From assembly GCF_013343235.1 (NCBI RefSeq), contig NZ_CP040094.1, positions 1,736,501 through 1,800,500 on the forward strand: 64,000 bases of DNA. Reading direction: 5' to 3'. Below, piece after piece: positions 37,838 to 45,281 of the stretch; the stretch's first letter is position 1; every line of letters starts with the position of its first letter. The notes under the pieces were generated by a model that saw only the letters and a program-made list of their open reading frames with translations, was not told the origin of the DNA and searched no databases. Source of the stretch: Nostoc sp. TCL240-02. GTDB taxonomy: Bacteria; Cyanobacteriota; Cyanobacteriia; Cyanobacteriales; Nostocaceae. The position numbers and the translations under genes are program-made.

Positions 37838-38570
37838 ATATGATGGACTCTTTGAAATTCCTACGCTACAAGAAATCATCGATTTAGTGAAGCGTAAAAG
37901 TGCCGAAATTAATCGTGCGATCGGCATTTATCCAGAAACTAAGCACCCAACTTACTTTAAATCGATTGGGTTAGCCCTAGAACCACCCCTACTTGCAACT
38001 TTGACAGTCAACGGTTATGAGGGCGCTAATGCACCTGTTTTCATTCAGTCTTTTGAAGTGAGTAATTTACAAGATTTATCTACAAAGACTGATTTACCTC
38101 TGGTGCAATTACTGAATAACATTGGTAAACCTAATGATTTTGTCGTTAGTGGCGATGAACGCACTTATGCAGATTTAGTGACTGCATCAGGTTTAAGGGA
38201 AATTGCTAAATATGCACAGGCGATTGGGATTCATAAAAATTTGCTGGTTCCTAGAGATAGTAGTGGTAAATTGCGATTGCCTACATCTTTAGTAAATGAC
38301 GCTCACACGGCTGGTTTGCTGGTTCATGTCTGGACTTTCCGCAATGAAGACTACTTTTTGCCACTGGATTTTCAAGGAAATCCCCAAGGGGAATATGAAC
38401 TATTTTTCAGCTTAGGTGTTGATGGCGTATTTAGCGATTATCCAGATACGGCTTCTACTGTAAAGGAAAGTCTTCGGCTTAAACCTTATTCACCTAATAT
38501 CACACTTTTAATCAAGAAAAATCCGATTCCCGACTAATTAAATAAGTCAGGAATCTCAGCCTATATATTT

Positions 38571-39266
38571 TCACAAACTCGTCATCACCTGAGCTAATTG
38601 ATTAGATAAATCAATTCCTGGATTCTCTGATTTTGTAAATAAAACACCAGCTAAAAAATAATAATCACCAGAATAAAACGCCATTTTGTTTTTTCGGAGT
38701 TCTTCTATGTGTTTTTTTACTTTCGGCTCCGAGCTATAGTAGCCGAATTGCAAAGGTACCACCATGAAATTTTGAACATAATAACCATTTTCTTTTGCTA
38801 GGTTCAACGTATTTATGGGATTAGAAAAGCTAGATATTAAAACCAAGACATTTTCATAATCTAACGATAAAAGATCATTGGTAACTGTTGCTCCATCTAC
38901 GCCCCCAAATAAAAGTGGTATATAAATATCATCATCTGGTGCGGGTAGATAGGGTGGATTGGCTACAAGATACTCGGCATCTGGTTGAGAAGAATTAAAC
39001 AAAGATGAATTATGGATTATATATTTATTTGTAAGATTGTATTCATCAATGGTTGAATTGGCAACCTTCAATGCAGAAGTATTTAATTCAAATCCCTGGA
39101 TTACACCATTAAAGTTGTTTCTCAATAAGGAATTAATTACAGGGCTGCCATCTCCTGAACCAAACTCCACAATAGATTCAGAATTTTTACAATTTCTGAT
39201 CACAAAGCTTTCTAAACAGTTTGAGTAGAAATTGGATTCTTCAGGACAAAAAAAGATATCTTTCAT
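38571..39266 (-). CDS. Class I SAM-dependent methyltransferase with NPPY motif
   Basis: 231 residues. The SAM site is IVEFGSGDGSPVINSL (about residues 32-47); the catalytic loop VANPPYLPAP (about 99-108) is the NPPY signature of enzymes that methylate amide or exocyclic nitrogen, as in HemK/PrmC and N6-adenine methyltransferases. No N-terminal PrmC helical domain and no target-recognition domain are present, so the substrate is uncertain. Between the motif and the end it is aromatic and unremarkable. It is convergent with the split phosphodiesterase gene. A small-molecule or peptide substrate is possible. Confidence 0.75.
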   Translation of the reverse strand: MKDIFFCPEESNFYSNCLESFVIRNCKNSESIVEFGSGDGSPVINSLLRNNFNGVIQGFELNTSALKVANSTIDEYNLTNKYIIHNSSLFNSSQPDAEYLVANPPYLPAPDDDIYIPLLFGGVDGATVTNDLLSLDYENVLVLISSFSNPINTLNLAKENGYYVQNFMVVPLQFGYYSSEPKVKKHIEELRKNKMAFYSGDYYFLAGVLFTKSENPGIDLSNQLAQVMTSL

Positions 39267-39473
39267 TTGACTGCAATCAATTGGTAATGTATAATAAGCA
39301 AGAAATAAATTATTTATTACCTTGTATTAAGGCAATAAAAAACTGTTCCTTTAGCAAGGGTTGCTAAAGAAATCTTTTTGCAGGTAAATTAGATATAAAA
39401 TGACTTAAAAATGTCAAATTAAAATGCTAAAACCTGCTATTTTTAATTTTTGGGATTTATCTTCACATACGAG

Positions 39474-40622
39474 TTAGAGGAATTGTTTTGCTTCGCGTAT
39501 CGATCGCACAACAGCACTAGCGGCGCGATCGCCCATTAGTTTCTCCTGGTCATACCCAAGCAGGAGTTCCCAGGCATTTTTGGGATACTGTTCTGCTAAA
39601 GACAAAGCAACATCATCTAACATCCAACGACCGTGGCGTTCATCTTCCCTGATGTGCAGTTCCCAATAACCCATCGCCGCCTCTGACAGTCCCAATCGTT
39701 GCGCCGCCGCCAGATAGTTTTTATAAGCCGCAGGGCCAGCCACCTCAAAATATGTCAACGCACCACAATAACGTAGGAAATAGCGTTTGCGATCGGTGGT
39801 CAAAAAATTATGATTAGCACAAGCTAGAACTTCCCAAGGCACTAAATTGAAGTATCCTTCTGGTTCAGTGTTCATCCCAAATTCAGCCAGCATTTGGGCA
39901 AAAAATGTCGAGTGCTTGCGGGATAAACGACCATTGCCGTATTCTTCTAGTAGTACTCGCACCAGCGTACACTGCACTTCATTAGCAGCACCACCCAATA
40001 CGTAGCAAAGACGACTACCTTCAACCAAGCCATCAAAGGAACCGATCGCTAGCAGGTGACGATATCCAGCTTCAGTCATTTCTTCACGAATATAGCGGCT
40101 GCTATCCGACAAAGGCGGATTTAAATCGGCGGATGCACGCTCAATTAAAGCGTGCTTGACATCCAATTGTTGTAGCGCTGGTAAATCGATCTGTGCCAGT
40201 TCCCAGTTTTGCCAAGCAGCCTCAATTTGATCGCGACATGAGGATAAATAAAGCGATCGCTCATTGGTATAGTGTCGCAAATCGTCGTACCAAAACAGCT
40301 TAAGCCGATTAATTCGATAAAGTATCCGTTGCAGAAAACGGTGAGCAAGTTCATCAGAGCGATCGTTTTTATAGGCGGCGCGAATTGCTGTTGAGAGCGC
40401 CTGTTCAAATTCACTAGCTATTGCAGGTTTTATATCCAGCTTATGATCCAAATCCTCGATTGCTAACAGTTCTATAAATTGCTCTTCAGCACGGTCGTAC
40501 TTGGTAATTGTTCTTTCTTCTGCTTGCGTACTTTTTTTCGCAGCCCCAGTATTAGGAAATATAACTAAATTGCTTTGCATGGAATCTTCGCTAGCTTTGA
40601 AAAAGTGAGAAATTAGTTTCAC
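39474..40622 (-). CDS. Iron-containing redox enzyme family protein (haem-oxygenase-like diiron fold)
   Basis: 382 residues. The C-terminal two thirds have the helical haem-oxygenase-like pattern: VRVLLEEYGNGRLSRKHSTFF (about 225-245) and YWELHIREDERHGRWMLDD (about 324-342) supply the Glu, His, Asp-Glu-x-x-His ligands typical of this diiron oxidase/oxygenase superfamily. Known members split fatty acids, amino acids or make nitro groups. The N-terminal about 120 residues are family-specific. It stands alone, so the reaction is unknown. The ATG at 40622 has an in-frame alternative at about 40580 (MQSNLVIF), which would remove 14 residues. Confidence 0.8.
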   Translation of the reverse strand: MKLISHFFKASEDSMQSNLVIFPNTGAAKKSTQAEERTITKYDRAEEQFIELLAIEDLDHKLDIKPAIASEFEQALSTAIRAAYKNDRSDELAHRFLQRILYRINRLKLFWYDDLRHYTNERSLYLSSCRDQIEAAWQNWELAQIDLPALQQLDVKHALIERASADLNPPLSDSSRYIREEMTEAGYRHLLAIGSFDGLVEGSRLCYVLGGAANEVQCTLVRVLLEEYGNGRLSRKHSTFFAQMLAEFGMNTEPEGYFNLVPWEVLACANHNFLTTDRKRYFLRYCGALTYFEVAGPAAYKNYLAAAQRLGLSEAAMGYWELHIREDERHGRWMLDDVALSLAEQYPKNAWELLLGYDQEKLMGDRAASAVVRSIREAKQFL

Positions 40623-40714
40623 CTCTAATATCTAGGTTTCCACACGAGTAGCTTTCTGTACCTCTTTCCATGGTTATAAACAAAGATTAGGTTTCAAAAG
40701 AAGGGTATGGGGCA

Positions 40715-40894
40715 TTGGGAATGAAGAAGAGACAAGGTAGACAAGGAAGAGGGGGGAGACAAGGGAGAGACTTATTCTATAATTCTCCCTTATCCTCCTT
40801 GTCCCCCTTGTCTCCCTGCTCCCCCCCTGCTCTCTACCCCCTGCTCTCTACCCCCTGCTCCCTCTTCCTCTGCCCCCTACCCCTCCCCTACTCC
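40715..40894. repeat. STRR-rich spacer next to ftsI
   Basis: The spacer starts with A/G-rich GACAAGG-type repeats and continues with many CCCCTGCTC, CTCCTTGT and CTACCCC heptamers to the ftsI stop codon. Any ORF here is a by-product of the repeats. Confidence 0.75.
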
Positions 40895-42733
40895 CTACGG
40901 CGCTTTCGGCTGTTGCTCAATCGGCTTACTTGGCGGAATCTCCTCAAGAGGAATCAGTGCTTCGATCACGGACTTAACAATTGGTGCAGCAACAGTAGAA
41001 CCATAAGCACTTTCTCCTTTTGGCTCATCTACCAGTGCAAATACTACATAGCGAGGAGATTCTACGGGTAAAATAGCCACGAAACTGGTCATTCTTGCAC
41101 CCTTGATGTAACCGCCATTAGGACTAGCTTTTTGGGCTGTACCAGTTTTACCAGCAATGCGATATCCGGGAATTTGTGCCGCCTTCCCACTGCCTTCATT
41201 AACAACAGTTTCCATCATTTCTACGACCTTTTGGGCTGTTGCGGCTGAAAAAATTTGGCGTGATATAGTCCGAGTGGGTGAATCATGCATCTGCCCCTTG
41301 GTATCAATCAGTCCTCGAACTACATGGGGTGTAACCAATTTACCGCCATTGGCTAAAGCACCGTGCATTTGCACTAGCTGTATCGGTGTCATCGAAAAAC
41401 CTTGCCCAAAGGAAGTAGTAGCTGGTTCAATTGGGGAAGCGATAAATTCTTCTTGACTTTTGAGCCGACCGCCAACTTCAAAAGGCAAATCTGTATCAAC
41501 TTTTTGTCCTAATCCCAAGCGTTCCAGCCAGTTGTAGTAAATTGAAGGCTTTAAACGTTGGATAATCTGCACCATGCCAATGTTGCTGGAATATTGCAAA
41601 ATCTGAGCGATACTGATTCGCCCATTACCATTATTCATAGCATTTTTGATGGTGTAATTAGCTACTCGAATAGAACCGGAGTCATTAAACATATCATCTG
41701 GTTTGATGACATTATTTTCCAGAGCGATCGCCACATTCAAAGGCTTAAAAGTCGAGCCTGGTTCATAAAGATCCGCCACCGTCCAGTTTTTAAACAGCGA
41801 GATATTAGCTTTAGCGTATTCATTAGGGTTATAGGTAGGCTGAGAAACGAGGGCGAGTAAGGAACCATCCAACGCATCCATTACAATTACCGCCCCACGT
41901 TTAGCATCAAACTTCTCCATTTGTTGTTTGAGTGCCAGGCTAGCAATCCGTTGCAGACGGCTATCGATTGTGAGTTGCAGCCTTAAATCATCAAAATGCA
42001 GAAAACCTTCCGGTGCATGATCTGGCATCACGGCTCCATTACCAGAGCGACTGAGCCGCACCGTTTGCACAGGACGTTCTAACAATTTCTCTTGAGAATA
42101 TTCCACACCTGCTTGACCACGACGGTCAACATTCACATAACCCACCACATCAGAAACCAAATCGTCTGGCGGATAATATCGGGAGTATTTTTGAATTAAC
42201 TCTAAGCCATTTAAACGCAAAGAAGTCACGCGATCGATAATTTCTTCCGGTAGGGCTGGGGCAAGTATAATTCCGCTTCTTTTGCTTTGAAAAGTTTTCA
42301 CTAATTCAGCAGTATCTTTGGCCAATATTGGGGCAAGTCGCTCTGCCATCTCTTCATTAGACTTATCAAACAGTTTGGGATGAGCGTACAAAGTATATAC
42401 AGGACGATCAATCGCCAATAGTTCACTATTGCGATCTACCACCGGGCGACGGGGCATAAAAGGTCGCAAATCCACCATTTGCTGGCTCCGCGCCTGCTCT
42501 GTTAATTTTGCCCCCTTAACAATTTGCAAGTTATACAACTTGATACTTAACCCCAATCCTGCTGCCATTAACACGCCCCAGACGACGAATAGTCGGGACT
42601 TGGTATTGGATGTTTGGTTTTGGATATTAGAGGCAAGTGTCCCCAATAACCCTCGTTTAGAACCCTTCTGCTGCTTTTTGAAGTCTGGATTCCGAGACTT
42701 TCTTAATCTTGTTCTGCTTGGTAATTTTTGCAT
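40895..42733 (-). CDS. ftsI: Division-specific penicillin-binding protein FtsI (PBP3/PBP2-type transpeptidase)
   Basis: 612 residues. A short basic cytoplasmic tail and one membrane helix (about 48-70, LFVVWGVLMAAGLGLSIKLYNL) anchor it; the dimerisation/pedestal domain has RGxIxDRN-like RPVVDRNSELLAI and YYPPDDLVSDVVGYV. The transpeptidase domain has the three active-site motifs: STFK at about residue 326 (YEPGSTFKPLN), SSN (LQYSSNIGM), and KTGTAQKAS. It makes septal peptidoglycan cross-links. The protein lacks PASTA repeats. An FtsL-like gene lies 105 bp upstream in the same direction, matching the ftsL-ftsI order of dcw clusters, although no mraY or mur genes are present here. Confidence 0.95.
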   Translation of the reverse strand: MQKLPSRTRLRKSRNPDFKKQQKGSKRGLLGTLASNIQNQTSNTKSRLFVVWGVLMAAGLGLSIKLYNLQIVKGAKLTEQARSQQMVDLRPFMPRRPVVDRNSELLAIDRPVYTLYAHPKLFDKSNEEMAERLAPILAKDTAELVKTFQSKRSGIILAPALPEEIIDRVTSLRLNGLELIQKYSRYYPPDDLVSDVVGYVNVDRRGQAGVEYSQEKLLERPVQTVRLSRSGNGAVMPDHAPEGFLHFDDLRLQLTIDSRLQRIASLALKQQMEKFDAKRGAVIVMDALDGSLLALVSQPTYNPNEYAKANISLFKNWTVADLYEPGSTFKPLNVAIALENNVIKPDDMFNDSGSIRVANYTIKNAMNNGNGRISIAQILQYSSNIGMVQIIQRLKPSIYYNWLERLGLGQKVDTDLPFEVGGRLKSQEEFIASPIEPATTSFGQGFSMTPIQLVQMHGALANGGKLVTPHVVRGLIDTKGQMHDSPTRTISRQIFSAATAQKVVEMMETVVNEGSGKAAQIPGYRIAGKTGTAQKASPNGGYIKGARMTSFVAILPVESPRYVVFALVDEPKGESAYGSTVAAPIVKSVIEALIPLEEIPPSKPIEQQPKAP

Positions 42734-42838
42734 TGCCTACTCAGTACCAAATTACTTTTCGGAGTCAAAAGTCCAAACTTAAAGTTAGTTACTCCATAAC
42801 TCCTGTACAGACGCGATTAATCGCGTCTCTCCTAACTC

Positions 42839-43552
42839 TTAATATCCAAGTGGCGATAGCGTTTGCCGTTGCGTTTCCGAACTTGGCGTTATGTTAGGCG
42901 TTATGTTATTAGATGATGCTGGCTTAGGCGTATGAGGTGCTGGAGACAAGAAAATCATTCCTTGAGGGGTTGGCGATACTAGCCCTGCTGTTGGTTGTTG
43001 TGCTTCCTTAGCCATTCTATTTGTCAGCGTGGCGTTGGTTGTCGTTAGTAGCCGCTCATGACGTTGGAGGTTTTGCAGTCTGCGATATGACTTACTCCAA
43101 AGCTCTTGGGAATATACTGTCCAGCCATAAACAGCAAGTGTCGATGCTACTACCAAAAACGCCAAAACTGTCGAATAACGATGAAATGTGTACAAGCGCA
43201 ACAACCATAAAGGTACGGCTCCAGAATTAGGCATTGTGGGAAGTCGAAGAGAATCTACCCCTGAACTTTTCTGAGTCGCACTTGACTGCTCATTGAGATT
43301 TGGTAACTTTTGTCTACCCAACTCTTTCACCGATTTGGGCATAGCTGCCTTATTTGTGGCAGAAACCGCCAAATTTTTTGAGGAACGCTGTTGTCTTTGA
43401 GAAGATAAGGGTGTGGCTTTGGTCGCTGGTGTAGCAGCGCTCTGTGCTACCGACTCTATACGCGCAGAACGTCGCCTTCCTAAAGAAAACATAGAATCTC
43501 GCCAGAACCAATTACCCTTTCCAGAAATAGCAGATTTACGAGCAACTACCAT
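42839..43552 (-). CDS. FtsL-like bitopic membrane protein, probable cell-division partner of FtsI
   Basis: 237 residues. A long low-complexity, Ser/Ala/Lys-rich cytoplasmic part (1-120) is followed by a single membrane helix (about 128-148, YSTVLAFLVVASTLAVYGWTVY), a short coiled coil (SYRRLQNLQRHERLLTTTNATLTNRMAKEAQ), and a Pro/Ser/Thr-rich tail. One helix plus a leucine-zipper-like coil right upstream of ftsI is the pattern of FtsL. Primary sequence of FtsL is poorly conserved, so the call rests on position and topology. The extended N-terminus is longer than in Escherichia coli FtsL. In the spacer an inverted GACGCGATTAATCGCGTC repeat (about 42813-42830) is present. Confidence 0.65.
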   Translation of the reverse strand: MVVARKSAISGKGNWFWRDSMFSLGRRRSARIESVAQSAATPATKATPLSSQRQQRSSKNLAVSATNKAAMPKSVKELGRQKLPNLNEQSSATQKSSGVDSLRLPTMPNSGAVPLWLLRLYTFHRYSTVLAFLVVASTLAVYGWTVYSQELWSKSYRRLQNLQRHERLLTTTNATLTNRMAKEAQQPTAGLVSPTPQGMIFLSPAPHTPKPASSNNITPNITPSSETQRQTLSPLGY

Positions 43553-44053
43553 AAATTTATTAGATTGAAAATACTGTACTTTAGATTGATTTTCTTGATT
43601 GTCTGTTTTTGATAGGGTTGAGACTTACTTCTGTGCAACAAGCACACATAACAGACTACACCCTTTTAACTGTTCTGATAGATAGCTGTACCAATGTTTG
43701 CATCCTCTAGATATTGCAATGTTTGCAATCAGCGATTAGCAACTGGACAGCTTACCCTTTAGAGATAGCACCTAAAGTATGGCAACGCCGGGCAGCAAGG
43801 TGCAATACTCTGTGAAAAAAATAAAATTTTTTGTTATGATAGCTCGGTTTGCTAGAAAATTTGGTAATTTCCTTTTTGCTTCTGAGTTAAGAGAAACTAA
43901 TCAGATAGCTGTATGAGACATGCTGCCAAAAAGAATATCCCAAAGGATTATTTTTTTAAGTATGTAATCTCACAGCATTAAAAAAGCAATAAATACGGTA
44001 TCGTATTCAACAGGCGAAAAATTTTTCTAGCCACAATTGGTGAAAGAGGAGTT
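43553..44053. other. Divergent promoter spacer
   Basis: 501 bp between the FtsL-like gene and a lipoprotein gene. I see no gene. It contains promoters for both by inference, and AAAGAGGAGTT at 44042-44052 is a good Shine-Dalgarno for the lipoprotein. Confidence 0.4.
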
Positions 44054-44251
44054 ATGAAAACAAAAATCTTTGGTTTGGCTGTAATCTTAAGTCTAGCTAC
44101 AATTCTGGGAGCCTGTGAAGGCGGTGGTGATGGTGGTGGTACTACTAACAGTACTCCTGCTGCTACAGGTGAACCAACTGATGCGCCTCCCGCTACTAAA
44201 GTCACACCGGCTGCTACACCTGCGGCTACACCTGCTGCTACACCTAAATAA
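44054..44251 (+). CDS. Small lipoprotein with TPAA repeats
   Basis: 65 residues. A lipoprotein signal peptide with lipobox LGAC (Cys21) after KTKIFGLAVILSLATI. The mature part is glycine-rich, then Thr/Pro/Ala-rich, ending in three copies of TPAA. It would be lipid-anchored in the plasma or outer membrane as a short flexible peptide. AGAGGAG lies five bases before the ATG. No homologous domain known to me. Confidence 0.7.
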   Translation: MKTKIFGLAVILSLATILGACEGGGDGGGTTNSTPAATGEPTDAPPATKVTPAATPAATPAATPK

Positions 44252-44782
44252 GGCATCTTAAGCTTTTAGCTTTAGTTGAAATCATGCCCAAAACAGCTTA
44301 GTAACAACGCTCGTCACCACATAGCTTGAATTAATAGGTTTATCTAGAAACCTTTATCTTTCTTTCGGTGTATCAGAGCCTAGAGTTTGCTCAAATATCA
44401 GCTAAGTAGGGCAGCAATAAAAGGACACTGGTGATGAGAATTACCTCGTCAACCAAGTGTCCGCCTGAAAATTCTCGCCTGACCGAACCTTATTCCAAGT
44501 AAAAGAGAGTTTAGTTCCGTAAATCTAAGCCATCTTGTGGGCAAAATACTTCCACGATTTAGTGTTTGGAATAGCTTAAACTCCTGAGTTTTGAGAGGAC
44601 AAAAGAATTCATTGCGATCGCTGGCAATTGCTCAAGAGCATTCCCTGTAGTCTATTCTGTATTAGGAGAGACCTAGTGATGTTTCTTGAAATTGCCAGAT
44701 TTTTATTGGGAAAATTTCTAACTTTGGGAATTGGGTATTGGGAAACAGATTTTCATGCTGCGTTGTAAATGCAGTTCAGGAT
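44252..44782. other. Spacer with a strong unexplained hairpin
   Basis: 531 bp. At 44423-44462 GGACACT-GGT-GATGAG pairs with CTCGTC-AACC-AAGTGTCC through two single-base bulges and one wobble, around a six-base loop. No T-run follows, so it is not a standard terminator. The rest shows nothing clear. An AGGAGAG at about 44665 is followed only by a short frame. Confidence 0.45.
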
Positions 44783-45118
44783 ATGGGGAGAATTAAAGCG
44801 ATAAAGGCAGTAAAATTTCTGAGCTTGTTTGTGATTAGTGCAACTTTATTTATGGTAAGTGGCTATTGGACATCATCAGTAGTCATAGCATTACCGCCAC
44901 CAGAAGATACACCAGAAGAAATATTACGGACAAAGATTATCATAGAAGCGCGATCGCCAATTGATGGAAGCTTCCTAACAGCTGCCGAATATATTCAATT
45001 ACAAGCACAGCTTCAAGAAGCCCCACCACCAAAACTAGACCCCAAAATTCGGGAACAGATTTTCTTGCTTCGCCTACGTAAAACCTTACTTCAGTTTTTC
45101 CCATTTTTAAATTTTTGA
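44783..45118 (+). CDS. Exported small protein of unknown function
   Basis: 111 residues from ATG 44783; a longer frame from 44738 adds 15 residues with no N-terminal signal. The start chosen places a signal sequence or anchor (VKFLSLFVISATLFMVSGYW) near the N-terminus. The rest is Pro/Glu-rich (LPPPEDTPEEILRTKIII, EARSPIDGSFLTAAEYI) and ends hydrophobic (LLQFFPFLNF). It resembles conserved cyanobacterial periplasmic proteins whose function I do not know. The stop codon is followed within 5 bp by a TTCCCCA heptamer array. Confidence 0.65.
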   Translation: MGRIKAIKAVKFLSLFVISATLFMVSGYWTSSVVIALPPPEDTPEEILRTKIIIEARSPIDGSFLTAAEYIQLQAQLQEAPPPKLDPKIREQIFLLRLRKTLLQFFPFLNF

Positions 45119-45122
45119 GAAA

Positions 45123-45171
45123 TTCCCCATTCCCCATTCCCCATTCCCCATTCCCCATTCCCCATTCCCCA
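45123..45171. repeat. Perfect heptamer array, TTCCCCA x7
   Basis: Seven uninterrupted copies of TTCCCCA lie between the small exported protein gene and glgB. This is a textbook STRR of heterocystous cyanobacteria and a likely site of length variation. Confidence 0.95.
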
Positions 45172-45281
45172 TTCTGATGTACGATAACGGTGGCAACAAA
45201 ATTGCAAATAAATGTAAAGAATATATATAGATATTAAAAAAGTAGATTTAGTCAATCACGTTATTTCACTTAGGTAGCTTC

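Larger units (their letters stand above)
34997..38537 (+). pseudogene. Glycerophosphodiester phosphodiesterase gene, split by two nested insertion sequences
   Basis: The 5' part (34997-35346) encodes [20 protein letters not shown] with the catalytic HRG..R.PEHT, then [18 protein letters not shown] with Glu/Asp metal ligands. The 3' part (37841-38537) resumes at DGLFEIPTLQEIIDLV and ends with VHVWTFRNEDYF and GVDGVFSDYPDTA. Joining 35346 to 37841 gives TAYDGLFEIP in frame with no lost or added residue. The enzyme hydrolyses deacylated phospholipids to glycerol-3-phosphate in the periplasm. Its frame has no signal peptide of its own; the GTG at 34997 lies in the upstream repeat gene, which has one. 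As it stands the gene cannot make a full enzyme. Confidence 0.88.

Noticed and set aside
40715..41071. 118-codon plus-strand frame rich in Ser, Leu and Pro
   Set aside because: It is a translation of STRR repeats running antisense into ftsI.
43978..44256. 92-codon minus-strand frame rich in Ala, Val and Gly
   Set aside because: It is antisense to the lipoprotein gene, whose lipobox and ribosome site are convincing.
45123..45171. CRISPR-like array
   Set aside because: The seven heptamers are contiguous with no spacers; this is an STRR. No true repeat-spacer array was seen in the window.
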